64,000 nt of DNA from Synechococcus sp. 8F6 (GCF_002252665.1 NZ_NQKZ01000002.1:62001-126000), one strand, 5' to 3'; positions 25,648-35,682 are shown, counted from the stretch's first letter. Notes: generated by a model from the sequence alone, not told the origin. A program made the numbers and translations.

Positions 25648-26426
25648 GGCAACCGCTGGGCACGCCAGTGGCTGAGCAGGGCTGCTGCAGCCACGGCGGC
25701 CGTGCTGCAGCGCAGTATTGTGTCGCCCAGGCTCACGGCTTGCCAGCCGTGCTCCCGGGCCAGGTCCTCTTCCTGCGACGTCCAACCACCCTCCGGTCCA
25801 ATCGCCACCGTCAGGGCTCCTGGCAGGCCATCGGGTGTGGAACCGAGATCTGCCAACGCCTCCGCCAACAGGGGCGTGCTGCTCTGGCGTGTGGTGCAGA
25901 GCCATCCCCGGCCTGGGCCGCCTGGCGGTGGCCCCCCCAGCAGCTCCTGAGCCGGCAGCGATGGGGCCAGCACGGGCAGCCAGAGCCGCTCGCATTGCTC
26001 CAGCGCCTCCCGCAGGATGGTGCCTGAGCGGCCAGGCGTGAGGGGTTCGGGGTCGACGCTCCGCTCGGCCTGCAGGGGGATCAGCCGGTCGATCCCCAGT
26101 TCGCAGACCATGCGCAGCAGCACATCGGCATCCCGCCGGGGCAGGGCCACCGCCAGCTCCAGGGGCACCGCCGGCGGCGGCTCCATCTGCAACGGAGCCG
26201 CCAGGAGTTGCTCCAGTTGGGCGCGATCGTTGGCTTGCAACACCGCACTCCAGAGCCGGCCGGCCCCGTCCACCACCGCGAAGCGATCGCCGGGGCGCAA
26301 CCGCAACACGCGGCCGAGGTAGTGGCCCTCGGCCCGTTCGAGGCTGAGGGCCAGGGCGCCCGATCCAGCCGCAGCAGCAGCCAGGCGCTCCGGGGCGATC
26401 AGCAGGCGTCGCAGTTCGCGAGCCAC
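25644..26426 (-). CDS. rsmE: 16S rRNA (uracil1498-N3)-methyltransferase RsmE
   Basis: RsmE is a SPOUT-fold enzyme that methylates U1498 in the decoding region of 16S rRNA using S-adenosylmethionine. The 260-residue product has the N-terminal PUA-like part (EGHYLGRVLRLRPGDRFAVVDG), LGIDRLIPLQAERS, and the C-terminal cofactor knot (VAIGPEGGWTSQEEDLA, then SLGDTILRCSTAAVAA). Many relatives have ETA where this protein has STA. It ends overlapping the small gene at 25647 and is preceded by DUF3531 8 bases upstream on the same strand, suggesting co-transcription. Confidence 0.93.
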   Translation of the reverse strand: MARELRRLLIAPERLAAAAAGSGALALSLERAEGHYLGRVLRLRPGDRFAVVDGAGRLWSAVLQANDRAQLEQLLAAPLQMEPPPAVPLELAVALPRRDADVLLRMVCELGIDRLIPLQAERSVDPEPLTPGRSGTILREALEQCERLWLPVLAPSLPAQELLGGPPPGGPGRGWLCTTRQSSTPLLAEALADLGSTPDGLPGALTVAIGPEGGWTSQEEDLAREHGWQAVSLGDTILRCSTAAVAAAALLSHWRAQRLP

Positions 26427-26434
26427 AGCGCCGG

Positions 26435-26965
26435 CTAGCTCCAGGCCTCGTTGCCGGACGCATCTTCTTCCTCAGCGTCAGCGTCCTCGTCGGCGTGCTC
26501 GTCCTGATCATCGATGGCATCCAGGCCCGCAAACATCGCTTCGGGCTGCTCCTCAATCGGCCAGTCGTCATTGAGGCCGCCGATCAGCAACTCCTCGATC
26601 TCCAGCACGTCGTTGTTGAGCTGACCCAGAGCATTGATCAACACATCCAGGGCGAAGGCATCGCTGGTGCCCAGGTCCACCCAACAGCGGGCCCAGTCGT
26701 CCTGGTATTCCATCGGGCCCATGTTGTGCATCAGGGCCGGCAAGGCGGACGCTGCCGCCTCATGGCTGTAGGCCATCCAGCCCAGCTCCTCCCCCTCCTC
26801 ATGGGCTTGGAGGTTTTCGGCGTTGAAGCCGCCCAGCTTGCCCAGGAAAAACCAGCTGTCGAAAGCGGTTTCCAGATAGCCCCGCTCCCCTGAGCCCAGG
26901 GGATGGGGGAAGCGCATCCAGATCCAGCAATTAAAGGGGTTGAACTCGCGGAAGCGCACCTCCAT
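26435..26965 (-). CDS. DUF3531 family protein
   Basis: The 176-residue protein begins with VRFREFNPFNCWIWMRF and continues with SWFFLGKLGGFNAENLQ, LMHNMGPMEYQDDWARCWVDLGTSDAFALDVLINAL. These are hallmarks of a family found throughout cyanobacteria and plastids (DUF3531). The C-terminus is an acidic tail rich in Asp and Glu. No catalytic motif or membrane segment is visible, and the biochemical function is unknown. It is the first gene of a probable pair with rsmE and is divergent from the ABC ATPase gene. Confidence 0.85.
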   Translation of the reverse strand: MEVRFREFNPFNCWIWMRFPHPLGSGERGYLETAFDSWFFLGKLGGFNAENLQAHEEGEELGWMAYSHEAAASALPALMHNMGPMEYQDDWARCWVDLGTSDAFALDVLINALGQLNNDVLEIEELLIGGLNDDWPIEEQPEAMFAGLDAIDDQDEHADEDADAEEEDASGNEAWS

Positions 26966-27027
26966 GGCAGAGCGGGATCGGGGGGAAGACTGGCTCCATC
27001 AAACACGCCCGGCGGCATGCTGGGTCG

Positions 27028-27687
27028 ATGCTCGAGCTGCGCAACGTCTGCTATCAGCCCGCTACGGCGCAGGAACCGGTGCTCAAAGGCGTCAACTTGA
27101 CCCTGCCGGTGGGCCGCGCCGTGCTGGTGGCCGGCCGCAGCGGCAGTGGCAAAACGACCCTATTGGAGGTGATCAGCGGCCTGGCCGAGGCCTCCGCCGG
27201 CCAGCTGCTCTGGGATGGACAGCCCCTCAACGGCCGCCAACGCCGCTGGCTGTGCGGCCTGGTGTTTCAATTTCCGGAGCGCCATTTCCTCGGCCTCAGC
27301 GTGGGCCAGGAGCTCAAGCTCGGCCACCGGCGGCTGACGGCCGAGCAGGCCCAGAACGCACTGCAGCTGGTGGGGCTGGAGGGCCTCTCGCTGCAGCAGG
27401 CGCCAGAGCAGCTCAGCGGCGGCCAGCAGCGGCGGCTCGCCCTGGCAGTGCAGCTGTTGCGCAATCCTCAGGTGCTGCTGCTGGATGAGCCCACCGCCGG
27501 CCTCGACTGGGCCGTGCGACGCGAGGTGCTGGAGCTGCTGGCCGCCCTGGCCGAGGAGCGGGCCGTGCTGGTGGTGACCCACGAACCCGAGCTGTTCAGA
27601 GGCGTGATCGATGGGGGCTGGCGGCTGGAGGCGGGCCAGCTGAGTGAGCTCCGTACGATGCCTTCACATCGAAACGGCGAGCCTTGA
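27028..27687 (+). CDS. ABC transporter ATP-binding protein (energy-coupling/plastid-type)
   Basis: The 219-residue ATPase has Walker [10 protein letters not shown], a Q-loop ([15 protein letters not shown]) typical of cobalt/energy-coupling-factor ATPases, signature [16 protein letters not shown] and Walker [13 protein letters not shown]. No membrane partner gene is adjacent. Instead hslO follows with a TTGA overlap. Stand-alone ATPases of this kind occur in cyanobacteria and as plastid non-intrinsic ABC proteins. The transported substrate is unknown. Confidence 0.87.
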   Translation: MLELRNVCYQPATAQEPVLKGVNLTLPVGRAVLVAGRSGSGKTTLLEVISGLAEASAGQLLWDGQPLNGRQRRWLCGLVFQFPERHFLGLSVGQELKLGHRRLTAEQAQNALQLVGLEGLSLQQAPEQLSGGQQRRLALAVQLLRNPQVLLLDEPTAGLDWAVRREVLELLAALAEERAVLVVTHEPELFRGVIDGGWRLEAGQLSELRTMPSHRNGEP

Positions 27688-28598
27688 GCGATCAGCTGCT
27701 GCGGGCCACGGCCGCCGGCGGGGGCATCCGGATGGTGGCGGTGAGCACCACCCACACCAGCCGCACCGCCCAGGAGCGCCACGGCCTCTCCTTCCTCACC
27801 ACGGCCCTGCTGGGCCGTGCCATGACGGCGGGGCTGCTGCTGGCCAGCTCGATGAAGGTGGCCCATGGCCGCGTCAACCTGCGCATCCAGTCGGACGGCC
27901 CGCTGCGGGGGCTGATGGTGGATGCGGGCCGCGACGGCAGCGTGCGCGGCTATGTGGGCCATCCCGGCCTGGAGCTGGATCTGGTGAGCGAGCCCGACGG
28001 GCTGCATCACTTCGATTTCCGCACCGCCACCGGCACCGGCTATCTCCACGTGGTGCGGGATCTGGGCGAAGGCGAGCCGTTCAGCTCCACCGTTGAGCTG
28101 GTGAGCGGTGGCATCGGCGACGATCTGGCCTCCTACCTGCTGCATTCGGAGCAAACCCCCTCGGCGGTGTTCGTCGGCGAGCAGATCGACAGCAGCGGCG
28201 TGCGCTGCAGCGGTGGCGTGCTGGTGCAGGTGCTGCCCAAGGCTGCCCGGGAACCGGCCCTGGTGGCCCTGCTGGAAGAGCGCTGCCGCGAGGTGCAGCA
28301 CTTCAGCCAGCGGCTGGCCGCCTGCGAGGGGCAGCTGCATAGCCTGCTGGAGGACATCTTCCCCGACCTCGATCCCCAACCTCTCGACGACCGTGCAGCC
28401 TGCACGCCGGTGCGCTTCCACTGCCCCTGCAGCCGCGAGCGCAGCGTCGGTGCCCTCAAGCTGCTGGGCCACGACGAACTCAGCGCCATGCTGGCCGAAG
28501 ACGGCAAGGCTGAACTCACCTGCCACTTCTGCAGCGCGGTGTACGAGGTGGGTGGAGGCGAGCTCCAGGAGCTGATCGACGAGCTCACCCCCGCCTGA
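27684..28598 (+). CDS. hslO: Redox-regulated chaperone Hsp33
   Basis: Hsp33 is a holdase activated when oxidation releases zinc from four cysteines. The 304-residue protein has the N-terminal domain ([36 protein letters not shown]) and the C-terminal redox switch. The latter is CPC in [18 protein letters not shown] and CHFC near the end, giving the CXC-X27-32-CXXC arrangement. It starts at a TTG that overlaps the ATPase stop (TTGA). Its 3' end overlaps the convergent AraC-like gene by 14 bases. Confidence 0.95.
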   Translation: MSDQLLRATAAGGGIRMVAVSTTHTSRTAQERHGLSFLTTALLGRAMTAGLLLASSMKVAHGRVNLRIQSDGPLRGLMVDAGRDGSVRGYVGHPGLELDLVSEPDGLHHFDFRTATGTGYLHVVRDLGEGEPFSSTVELVSGGIGDDLASYLLHSEQTPSAVFVGEQIDSSGVRCSGGVLVQVLPKAAREPALVALLEERCREVQHFSQRLAACEGQLHSLLEDIFPDLDPQPLDDRAACTPVRFHCPCSRERSVGALKLLGHDELSAMLAEDGKAELTCHFCSAVYEVGGGELQELIDELTPA

Positions 28599-29262
28599 TG
28601 GCGGGAAGCAGCAGCTGGGCCGTGGCCTGGTAGATCCGGTCCTCCAATAACGAGAGGATCGACTGGCCCGGCACCATCTCACCGGTGCCATCCAGCAGGC
28701 GAATGATCAGGTTCAGATGTTGCAGGGCAGAGCGGGTGTCCGGATCGCGCAGGTCAACCTGCCAAGGCCGATGCAGGTCGAGCAGGGCTCGCTCCAGGCT
28801 GAGGGCGCGATCCTGCTCCACCAGATAACGCGCTAAGAGGGGCCGATTGAGGTTGTAGGCAATGCCAACGTGAGGGTGGGTGCGCACCTTCATCGCCTCG
28901 CCCGGCAGATACATGAGCGAGCGGCCCGCTTCAGCCGAAAACGAGCGACCACCAATGCGGTAGTCGATCCGGCCGAGCTGCAGAAACGCCATCACGGCCT
29001 CGTGGTGGTCATCCACCAGGGCAGCCGTGGGCGTGCAGGCCATCGCCGTAAGGCCGATGTCACCCACCAGGCGCAGGGCCGAGCGCTGGGCCAGCGTCAC
29101 GCGGTTGGCGCAGGGCTCGAGCCGACGCAGGTTCATCGCCAGCGAGAGCCTCTCGTGCAGCTCATCCAGGTTGTCGAACAGCTGGGCCTCGCCATCGCCG
29201 AACGGCAACTGGGCGACGGCCACCCAGCCCGCTGAATCAACAACTGGGCCCAGACCGTGCAT
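28585..29262 (-). CDS. AraC-type ligand-binding domain protein lacking the DNA-binding domain
   Basis: The 225-residue protein resembles the N-terminal sensor domain of AraC/OmpR-like regulators (AraC_binding_2). It shows [44 protein letters not shown] and the cupin-like [11 protein letters not shown], then a helical stretch. In full regulators two helix-turn-helix motifs of about 100 residues follow. Here the frame stops at LLLPAIRRG and overlaps the end of hslO, so no HTH is encoded. It could be a decayed regulator or a stand-alone ligand-binding protein. It ends a run after the CPP1-like gene (5-base gap). Confidence 0.7.
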   Translation of the reverse strand: MHGLGPVVDSAGWVAVAQLPFGDGEAQLFDNLDELHERLSLAMNLRRLEPCANRVTLAQRSALRLVGDIGLTAMACTPTAALVDDHHEAVMAFLQLGRIDYRIGGRSFSAEAGRSLMYLPGEAMKVRTHPHVGIAYNLNRPLLARYLVEQDRALSLERALLDLHRPWQVDLRDPDTRSALQHLNLIIRLLDGTGEMVPGQSILSLLEDRIYQATAQLLLPAIRRG

Positions 29263-29267
29263 GGTGC

Positions 29268-29957
29268 TCAGCTGCGCTCGTTACCGATCAACAGGGCCCC
29301 CAGCAGCAACAGCAGCAGAGCCGGCAGGCTCTGAACCTGCAGGGGCGTCAGAGGCAGGCCCAGGGGCAGGCTGGTGGAGAGGGCACCGGCCAGAATCGCT
29401 CCAACCAACAGGCCAAGGCAGAGCAGGCCAAAGCCCCAGCCCACAGCTGCCAGAAAGCGGCGATTCCGCCACTGCAGGTTGATCACCGCCATGGCAGTGG
29501 CCAGGGCTAGCACCAGATCCGGGGGGAAACCCGGAGCCAACAGCAGCAGGAGCAGCAACACCCCGGCGGTCGCCAGCGGGAACCACCGCTCCCGGCCACT
29601 GGCCAAGGCGAGGCCCGGCAACTTGAGCTGGGGCGCTGCCATCCGAGGCAGGGGCAGCTGGGGCAGCGCCGGCACCGCCAACTGCGGCGGTGGCGGGGCC
29701 AATTGTTCGCGCTGGGAGGCGGATTTGGCGGCACTGCTGACACGGCCCTGTTGACGCTCCTTGAGCCGCTCCATCAACACAGCGTCGTAGGCCGCCTCAA
29801 TGCGGGAGCGGGCCATCGTGTCATCGCCTACCTCCTCAAGGCGGGCCAGTTTGGCAGCCTGCACCGCATCGAAACTGGCATCAGACGAAACACCCAACCG
29901 CTCATAGGGGCCCGAGGGGTCGGCCGCCGGAGAGGGCTGATCGGAGCGTTGGGTCAT
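29268..29957 (-). CDS. CPP1-like membrane protein (J-like domain)
   Basis: The 229-residue protein has an N-terminal J-like helical segment (GPYERLGVSSDASFDAVQAAK, IEAAYDAVLMERLKERQQGR), a Pro-rich linker and about three to four C-terminal membrane spans. This is the architecture of the CPP1/CDF1-like family. Its plant member stabilises protochlorophyllide oxidoreductase and supports plastid protein import. It lacks the HPD motif of true DnaJ proteins. A role in pigment-enzyme stability is inferred from the plant member only. Confidence 0.85.
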   Translation of the reverse strand: MTQRSDQPSPAADPSGPYERLGVSSDASFDAVQAAKLARLEEVGDDTMARSRIEAAYDAVLMERLKERQQGRVSSAAKSASQREQLAPPPPQLAVPALPQLPLPRMAAPQLKLPGLALASGRERWFPLATAGVLLLLLLLAPGFPPDLVLALATAMAVINLQWRNRRFLAAVGWGFGLLCLGLLVGAILAGALSTSLPLGLPLTPLQVQSLPALLLLLLGALLIGNERS

Positions 29958-30025
29958 GACGAGCCGCGCCGCGGCACCAGGGAGATCGCAGGACGTTGCC
30001 TGGACTAGAGCGTATCGAGACTTGG

Positions 30026-30265
30026 CTAAAAAAGGGGCTCACTGCAGCGGAAACCCGCTTCGAGCTGCAAACGGCGGCGGCAGTGTTCCGCCTCTTCTGC
30101 ACCGAGGCGCTTGCGGTGCTTGAGCAGGGGCAACTGGGGGGGAAGGTGGCTCCCCTCCCGCATCTCCACGGTGGTCGCACCGATGGGTCCCTGGGCGGGC
30201 AGGAAACTCACGTAATCGCAGCCCCCGTCCGGGCGGGGACGCACCAGCCAGAGCGGCTTGGGCAT
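30026..30265 (-). CDS. Small conserved-looking cyanobacterial protein, DUF1651-like
   Basis: The 79-residue product (KPLWLVRPRPDGG, SHLPPQLPLLKHRKRL, then an AEEAEHCRRRLQLEAGF helix) resembles in layout the short picocyanobacterial DUF1651 proteins, which combine a Trp/Leu-rich start, a LLKxRRxL stretch and a C-terminal helix. The similarity is by eye and may be superficial. No membrane span is present and the function is unknown. The ATG at 30265 is followed on the same strand by the CPP1-like gene 68 bases later. It is preceded by prfC, 65 bases upstream. Confidence 0.5.
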   Translation of the reverse strand: MPKPLWLVRPRPDGGCDYVSFLPAQGPIGATTVEMREGSHLPPQLPLLKHRKRLGAEEAEHCRRRLQLEAGFRCSEPLF

Positions 30266-30330
30266 CGCTGTAATGGTTTGTTACGCATCAGTTTGGCGCG
30301 CTCCCTGGCTGGCCGTGGACCCACCTGCCC

Positions 30331-31959
30331 CTAGAGCCCGATCGGCTCAACCCCACTCACCACCGGCGCCACGGCGCTCAACTCCAGCTCCGGATGCTCC
30401 TCCAAGAGCTGGTTGAGGTTCCAGTCGTTCTTGAACAGCAGCACCGGCCGCCTCCAGGCGTCGCGCACGGTTTTGCAGTTGAAAATCCGCCCCACCTTTT
30501 CAAGCTCGCTCCAGCCACCCACCACCCAGCGGGCCACCGCGAAGCCCAGGGGCTCCAGGCGCGTCTGCACGCCGTATTCATGCTCGAGGCGGTACTGGAC
30601 CACCTCGAGCTGCAGCTGGCCCACCGCCGCCAGGATCGGATCGCGCTTGCTCTCGTCGGTGTCGTAGAGGATCTGCACCGCTCCCTCCTCCCGCAGCTCG
30701 TTCACCCCCTTGCGGAAGCTCTTGAAGGCCGAAGGGTTGGGGTTGCGCAGCCAGGCGAAGATCTCAGGGCTGAAGCAGGGAATGCCCTCGTATTCCACCT
30801 TGGGGCCGAGATAGAGGGTGTCGCCGATGGCGAACATGCCGGGGTTGTTCAGGCCGATCACATCGCCGGGGTAGGCGTCCTCCACCACCTCGCGGTCCTG
30901 GCCGAACAGCTTCTGGGGGCGCGAGAGGCGAATCGCCTTGCCGGTGCGGGCGTGCTGCACCGTCATGTCCTTTTCAAACTTGCCGGAGCACACCCGCACA
31001 AACGCCACCCGGTCGCGGTGGCGGGGATCCATGTTGGCCTGCAGCTTGAACACAAAACCGCTGAAACCCGCCGCCACCGGCTCAATTTCACCGGCGCTGC
31101 TGGCGCGGGCGATGGGTTTTTGGGCCAGCTCCAGAAAGGCATCGAGAAACGGCCGCACGCCGAAGTTGGTCATGGCCGAGCCGAAAAACACGGGGCTGAG
31201 CTCACCGGCATGCACCAGCTCCAGGTCGAGGTCGGCACCAGCCCCCTCCAGCAACTCCAGTTCCTCCAGGGCCTGAGCCAGCAGTTCCGGCTCCACGGCA
31301 CCTGAGTCGCGGGCCTCCTGCACCGACAGCACCTTTTCCTCGCTCTGGCGTCCCCGCTCGGCCCGCTCAAACAGGATCACGTCATGGCTGCGCCGGTCGA
31401 TCACACCGCGGAAGCGGTCGCCGCTGCCGATCGGCCAGTTCACCGGCCAGCAGGCCAGGCCCAGCTCCTGCTCGATCTCATCGATCAGTTCGAGCGGCTC
31501 CCGGCCCGGCCGGTCCATCTTGTTGATGAAGGTGAAGATCGGGATGCTCCGCATCCGGCACACCTCAAACAATTTGCGGGTCTGGGGCTCGAGCCCCTTG
31601 GCCGCGTCCTCGAGCATCACCGCGTTGTCGGCGGCCGCAAGGGTGCGATAGGTGTCTTCGGAGAAGTCCTGGTGGCCTGGGGTGTCGAGCAGGTTGACCG
31701 TGCTGCCCGAGTAGTCGAACTGCAGCACGGTGGAGGTGATCGAGATGCCGCGCTGTTTCTCCAGCTCCATCCAGTCGGAGGTCACCTTCCGCTGCTCCCC
31801 CTTGGCCTTCACGGCACCGGCTTGCTGGATGGCACCGCCGTAAAGCAGCAGCTTTTCGGTGAGGGTGGTCTTGCCCGCGTCCGGGTGGGAAATGATTGCG
31901 AAATTGCGGCGCCGGGCCACGGCCTCGGCCAAGGCCGCCAGTTCGGGAGAGCTCGTCAT
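30331..31959 (-). CDS. prfC: Peptide chain release factor 3
   Basis: RF3 is a GTPase that recycles RF1/RF2 from the ribosome after termination. The 542-residue product has the G domain ([39 protein letters not shown]) and the RF3-specific insert ([15 protein letters not shown]-type segment). Domains II and III follow ([24 protein letters not shown]), with a C-terminus containing [10 protein letters not shown]. The ATG at 31959 gives the normal N-terminus; the frame extends seven codons further. It starts 21 bases after the stop of the methyltransferase gene on the same strand. Confidence 0.96.
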   Translation of the reverse strand: MTSSPELAALAEAVARRRNFAIISHPDAGKTTLTEKLLLYGGAIQQAGAVKAKGEQRKVTSDWMELEKQRGISITSTVLQFDYSGSTVNLLDTPGHQDFSEDTYRTLAAADNAVMLEDAAKGLEPQTRKLFEVCRMRSIPIFTFINKMDRPGREPLELIDEIEQELGLACWPVNWPIGSGDRFRGVIDRRSHDVILFERAERGRQSEEKVLSVQEARDSGAVEPELLAQALEELELLEGAGADLDLELVHAGELSPVFFGSAMTNFGVRPFLDAFLELAQKPIARASSAGEIEPVAAGFSGFVFKLQANMDPRHRDRVAFVRVCSGKFEKDMTVQHARTGKAIRLSRPQKLFGQDREVVEDAYPGDVIGLNNPGMFAIGDTLYLGPKVEYEGIPCFSPEIFAWLRNPNPSAFKSFRKGVNELREEGAVQILYDTDESKRDPILAAVGQLQLEVVQYRLEHEYGVQTRLEPLGFAVARWVVGGWSELEKVGRIFNCKTVRDAWRRPVLLFKNDWNLNQLLEEHPELELSAVAPVVSGVEPIGL

Positions 31960-31980
31960 GGGGTCAGCCTGCCAGGCCAT

Positions 31981-32655
31981 TCACGCGATGCGCCCCCACA
32001 CCTCCAGGTAGCGCTGCTGCCGCGGCGCCACCTGCAGCTGTCCCGCCAATCCCGCCTGCTCAAGCTGCCCCACCACCTCCTCAGGCGTGAAGGCGGCATG
32101 CAGGGAGGCCCGGTAGTCGTGGCGCAACACCTCCGGGGCACCCCCCATCTGCTCGGCCACCAGGGCCTCCACCGCCGCGGGGCTGGCAGGGCGGCGCAGA
32201 TCCTGCACAACCACAAAGGCCCCTGGTGCTGCCAGCTGGGCCACGGCCCGCCAAAGCCCCCCCGGATCATGCAGATGGTGCAACAGGCTGTTGCTCACCA
32301 CCGCCGAGAAGGCAGCGGCCAGGGGGCCCGGCTCGGCCAGGGGCAGCAGTGCCTGCTGAAACTGCAGCCGTTCTGCCAGCCCAGGCTCAGCCGCAAGCCG
32401 CTCCTGGGCCAGGGCCAGCATCCGCGGCGCGCCATCGAGTCCGAGCACGCGCGCCAGCGGCCAGCGCCGAGCCAGGCGGAGGCTGATGTTGCCGGGGCCG
32501 CAGCCCAGATCCACCAGCCGCCCGCCGGGATCACCGCCGCAGAGCGCCGATAGGCGATCCAGCATCGCCTGGTCGGAGGCGTCGAAATCGGCGGCGCCAT
32601 AGGCCTGCACCTGGTCGGCCCCATTCATCAATTCCGACTCGGGGATTCGCTGCAT
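31981..32655 (-). CDS. Class I SAM-dependent methyltransferase
   Basis: The 224-residue protein has a Rossmann methyltransferase core: LVDLGCGPGNISLRLA (motif I), VLGLDGAPRMLALAQ, and VVSNSLLHHLHDPGGLWR (motif IV region). It is a UbiE/Methyltransf_11-type sequence without features that indicate a substrate. Quinones, small molecules and tRNA are all possible. The start is the ATG at 32655, or a GTG two codons earlier. It is upstream of prfC on the same strand and divergent from nrdJ across about 130 bases. Confidence 0.82.
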   Translation of the reverse strand: MQRIPESELMNGADQVQAYGAADFDASDQAMLDRLSALCGGDPGGRLVDLGCGPGNISLRLARRWPLARVLGLDGAPRMLALAQERLAAEPGLAERLQFQQALLPLAEPGPLAAAFSAVVSNSLLHHLHDPGGLWRAVAQLAAPGAFVVVQDLRRPASPAAVEALVAEQMGGAPEVLRHDYRASLHAAFTPEEVVGQLEQAGLAGQLQVAPRQQRYLEVWGRIA

Positions 32656-32784
32656 CGGCACACCACACCTGCCTTGCCAGTCTGGGGGCGCCGGCGGGGC
32701 CGCGCACTGTTGCTGGTGTCAACGCTGTCTTGCACACCCCACTGGTGGCGTTATGGTTCAGCTCACCATCAGGCCATACCACCT

Positions 32785-35151
32785 GTGACCCTCTCCGCTA
32801 CGCCCCCCACAGCCGCCAGTGCTGAGAAGGCCTTTGCCGCCCCCAGCGGCAGACCGGCGGGCGCAGCCCAAGACTTTCCGGCCACCGCTCCTGCAGCCAA
32901 TCCGGTCTTCTATCGCACCTACAGCCGCAAAACCGAAACTGGCCGGGAGAGCTGGCATCAGGTGGCCGAGCGCAACCTCGGCGGACTGCGCCGCCTGGGT
33001 GATCTGAACGATGCGGAAGTGGACCTGCTGTGCCGCATGCAGCAGCAGCAGAAGGCCCTGCCCTCCGGCCGCTGGCTGTGGATCGGTGGCACTGAATGGA
33101 TCGAGCGCAGCGAAAACTTCTCCGGCTCCTACAACTGCACCTCCACCAACCTGGTGGACTGGGAAGCCTTCGGGTTAATGATGGACCTGGCGATGATGGG
33201 CTGCGGCACCGGCGCCATCATTGAGCCCCATCTGATCAACCGTCTGCCGGCGGTCCGCAATCGCCTCAGCGTCACCGGCGTCACCGACATCGGTGCCACC
33301 CCAGCGGATCAGCGCCAGGACCACACCAGCCACACCATCGAGGGCAACCGGGTGGCGATCAAGGTGGGCGACACCCGTCGCGGCTGGGTGGACAGCTACC
33401 AGCTGCTGCTCAACCTCTGCAGCGACGCGCGCTTCGACGCCAACAGTCCGATTGAGATCGCCGTTGATCTCTCTGATGTGCGCCCGGTCGGCGAAACCCT
33501 CAAGGGCTTCGGCGGCATGGCCAACCCGGTGAAGCTGAAGGATCTCTACGGCCGGGTGGCCCAGATCCTCAACAAGGCCCAGGGCCGCCAGCTCACCTCG
33601 GTGGAGTGCTGCCTGCTGATCGATGAGGCCGCCGTCACGATCGTGGCCGGCAACATCCGTCGCAGCGCCGGCATGCGCCAATTCAGTGCTGAAGACAACT
33701 CCGCCGCCGGCGCCAAGGAGAACCTCTGGCAGCAGGACAGCGAGGGCAACTGGAGCATCGATCCAGAACGCGACGCCCTGCGCATGGCCAACCACACCCG
33801 TGTCTTCCACAGCCGCCCCTCACGGGAGACGGTGCTGGAGGCCGTGATCAAGCAGTTCCAGAGCGGGGAGGGCGCAATCCAGTTCGCGCCTGAGGCCATT
33901 GCCCGCTCCAACGCCGACCTGCTGACCACCCCCGAACTGCGCACGGAGTTCATCGGCATCTACTGCGACCAGGGCCGCGAGCAAGCCGGCCGCTGGCTCA
34001 CCACCCACCACCCCGACATCAGCGCCGCTGAGCTGGAGCACCGCCTGGGGCGCTACGGCCTCAACCCCTGCGGCGAAATCCTCGGCGCCGACTTCCACTG
34101 CAACCTGGCGGAGATTCACCTCAACCAGATCGATCCAGCCGACCTGGTCGCCCAGGAGGAGGCCTTCCGCGCCGGCGGCCTGGCCGTGGCCTGCCTGCTC
34201 AACCACCGCTTCGAGGTGGAGCGCTACCGCCAGAGCCGCGCCTGGGACCCGATCGTGGGCGTGAGCTTCACCGGTCTGTTCGACTTCTTCGTGCACGCCT
34301 TCGGCACCCCCTGGCTGCAGTGGTGGGAAGCGGGCCGCCCCAACACGGAAGCGGGCCTGGCCTTCAAGGCCAAGGAGGCCGAATTCCTCAGCCGCTGGAA
34401 GGAGATCGTCAACGAGGCCGTGTGGGATTACTGCGATCGCCACGGCCTACGGCGCCCCAACCGCTGCACCACCGTGCAGCCGGCCGGCACCAAGAGCCTG
34501 CTCACCGGCGCCTCCCCCGGCTGGCACCCCCCCAAGGCCCAGCGTTTCATCCGCCGCATCACCTTCCGCAAGAACGATCCGGTGGCGCTGGCCTGCATGG
34601 ACTACGGCTACACGATCGTGCCGAGCCAGAGCGACAAAGACGAGCAGGGCCGCCTGCTGGACGATCCGTTCGATCCCCGCTGCACCGAGTGGCTGGTGGA
34701 GATCCCAACGGAAGTGAGCTGGGCCAACATCCCCGGCGCTGATGCGGTGGAGATCAACAACTTCTCCGCCCTGGCCCAGTTCGACTTCTACATGCAGGTG
34801 CAGAAGCACTACACAGCCCACAACACCAGTGCCACGGTGGAGTTCCGCGAAAATGAGATCGAACCTCTGGCCGATGCCATCCACCAGGCGATCGACAACG
34901 GCGAGGGCTACATCTCCGCGGCCCTGCTAGCCCGGTTTGATGCCAACGCCACCTTCCCGCGGCTGCCGTTTGAGCCGATCGACCACGCCACCTACCTGCG
35001 CCTCAATGCCGAGGTGGCAGCGCGGCGGCGCACCGATTGCTTCTTCGAAGCCCTGCAGCGCTACGACCGCGGCGAATTGGTGGAAGCCGGTCCGGCCGGC
35101 TGCGACTCCGACAAGTGCCTGCTGCCTCTTGCGAAGCCGAGCAACAACTGA
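32785..35151 (+). CDS. nrdJ: Adenosylcobalamin-dependent ribonucleoside-triphosphate reductase (class II)
   Basis: NrdJ makes deoxyribonucleotides from NTPs with adenosylcobalamin as radical source. The 788-residue monomeric form has [11 protein letters not shown] near residue 116 (one redox Cys), [16 protein letters not shown] near 427 (radical Cys loop), the barrel core [17 protein letters not shown] and a C-terminal Cys pair region ([12 protein letters not shown]). No intein interrupts it. The GTG at 32785 is chosen because conservation starts after it; the longer frame from 32674 has an unlikely N-terminus. The gene creates a need for B12, matching cbiX in the same window. No cobalamin riboswitch is visible in the short leader. 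Confidence 0.95.
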   Translation: MTLSATPPTAASAEKAFAAPSGRPAGAAQDFPATAPAANPVFYRTYSRKTETGRESWHQVAERNLGGLRRLGDLNDAEVDLLCRMQQQQKALPSGRWLWIGGTEWIERSENFSGSYNCTSTNLVDWEAFGLMMDLAMMGCGTGAIIEPHLINRLPAVRNRLSVTGVTDIGATPADQRQDHTSHTIEGNRVAIKVGDTRRGWVDSYQLLLNLCSDARFDANSPIEIAVDLSDVRPVGETLKGFGGMANPVKLKDLYGRVAQILNKAQGRQLTSVECCLLIDEAAVTIVAGNIRRSAGMRQFSAEDNSAAGAKENLWQQDSEGNWSIDPERDALRMANHTRVFHSRPSRETVLEAVIKQFQSGEGAIQFAPEAIARSNADLLTTPELRTEFIGIYCDQGREQAGRWLTTHHPDISAAELEHRLGRYGLNPCGEILGADFHCNLAEIHLNQIDPADLVAQEEAFRAGGLAVACLLNHRFEVERYRQSRAWDPIVGVSFTGLFDFFVHAFGTPWLQWWEAGRPNTEAGLAFKAKEAEFLSRWKEIVNEAVWDYCDRHGLRRPNRCTTVQPAGTKSLLTGASPGWHPPKAQRFIRRITFRKNDPVALACMDYGYTIVPSQSDKDEQGRLLDDPFDPRCTEWLVEIPTEVSWANIPGADAVEINNFSALAQFDFYMQVQKHYTAHNTSATVEFRENEIEPLADAIHQAIDNGEGYISAALLARFDANATFPRLPFEPIDHATYLRLNAEVAARRRTDCFFEALQRYDRGELVEAGPAGCDSDKCLLPLAKPSNN

Positions 35152-35187
35152 ACGAGTCCAGACCTCCCACCATGAGAAAATAGAAAG

Positions 35188-35209
35188 AGGTGCGGCAGCA
35201 GCCGCACCT
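35188..35209. terminator. Hairpin between nrdJ and tRNA-Ser
   Basis: AGGTGCGG and its complement CCGCACCT form an 8-base-pair stem around a 6-base loop, 36 bases after the nrdJ stop. There is no T-run on the plus strand. On the minus strand the stem is followed by a T-rich stretch (CTTTCTATTTTC). It could end nrdJ transcripts or minus-strand transcription from the gene at 35682. Confidence 0.45.
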
Positions 35210-35216
35210 TGCACCT

Positions 35217-35301
35217 GGAGAGGTGGTCGAGTGGTTGATGGCTCCGGTCTTGAAAACCGGCGTGCCGAAAGGCACCGTGGGTTCGAATCCCACCCTCTCC
35301 G
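35217..35301 (+). tRNA. tRNA-Ser (anticodon UGA)
   Basis: An 85-base class II tRNA. The acceptor stem is GGAGAGG (35217-35223) with CCTCTCC (35294-35300) and discriminator G 35301. The anticodon TGA is at 35251-35253 in a CCGGT/ACCGG stem. A variable arm (GTGCC GAAA GGCAC) and a T arm with GGTTCGAATCC follow. CCA is not encoded. It reads UCA and related serine codons. A phage-type gene follows directly downstream. Confidence 0.95.
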
Positions 35302-35343
35302 TTTAATGCCAGCCCGTGTGAGGCAAATCCTCTTGATTCAGTC

Positions 35344-35682
35344 CTAACCGGGAAGCCGGGTGGACAAAGGCAGGGCGCCAATCACCTGGGGTGGTTCACC
35401 AGCCCCAAGCCCAATAGGTGTCTGGGGGCGGTCGGCGCTGGCCCGGTTCAACTCGCGCTCGAGGCTGAGAATGCGCTTCTCACGCAGGCAGTATTTGCAA
35501 CCACCCATGGTTTGGAGATGCTTCTCAGGGGTGATAGAGATCTCCTTTACCGGATGGCTGGTGCAGCGAATCTTGATCGGCGTCTTGTAGCTCTTGTAAA
35601 CAATGGCCGAGTAGTCGTATTGATCGCCAAACCGAGAACGCGCCCGTTCCAGAAAGAGCTCTCGACTGATTGGGTTCCCCAT
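35344..35682 (-). CDS. Phage-type zinc-ribbon protein with a YDYS repeat (DUF723-like)
   Basis: The 112-residue protein has FLERARSRFGDQYDYSAIVYKSYKTPIKIRCTSHP and then GGCKYCLREKRI. This is the FGxxYDYSxxxY...IxC...GCxxC unit that recurs in phage and homing-endonuclease-associated proteins, probably a DNA-binding zinc ribbon. Only one unit is present and no nuclease domain is attached. It may be the remnant of a mobile endonuclease or a small DNA-binding protein. The sequence is less G+C-rich than its surroundings and sits 42 bases from the 3' end of tRNA-Ser, both consistent with acquisition. Confidence 0.7.
   Translation of the reverse strand: MGNPISRELFLERARSRFGDQYDYSAIVYKSYKTPIKIRCTSHPVKEISITPEKHLQTMGGCKYCLREKRILSLERELNRASADRPQTPIGLGAGEPPQVIGALPLSTRLPG

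Noticed and set aside
30267-30286. Possible NtcA (GTA-N8-TAC) or HLR1 box before the 79-residue gene
   Set aside because: The GTA/TAC spacing is nine rather than eight, the HLR1 match is only partial, and the site is only a few bases from the start codon.
32656-32784. Possible cobalamin riboswitch ahead of nrdJ
   Set aside because: The space is about 130 bases, and no B12-box-like sequence or fitting structure was seen.
35003-35293. Open frame reading [17 protein letters not shown]
   Set aside because: It is the familiar false translation of the antisense strand of a tRNA gene (tRNA-Ser at 35217-35301).
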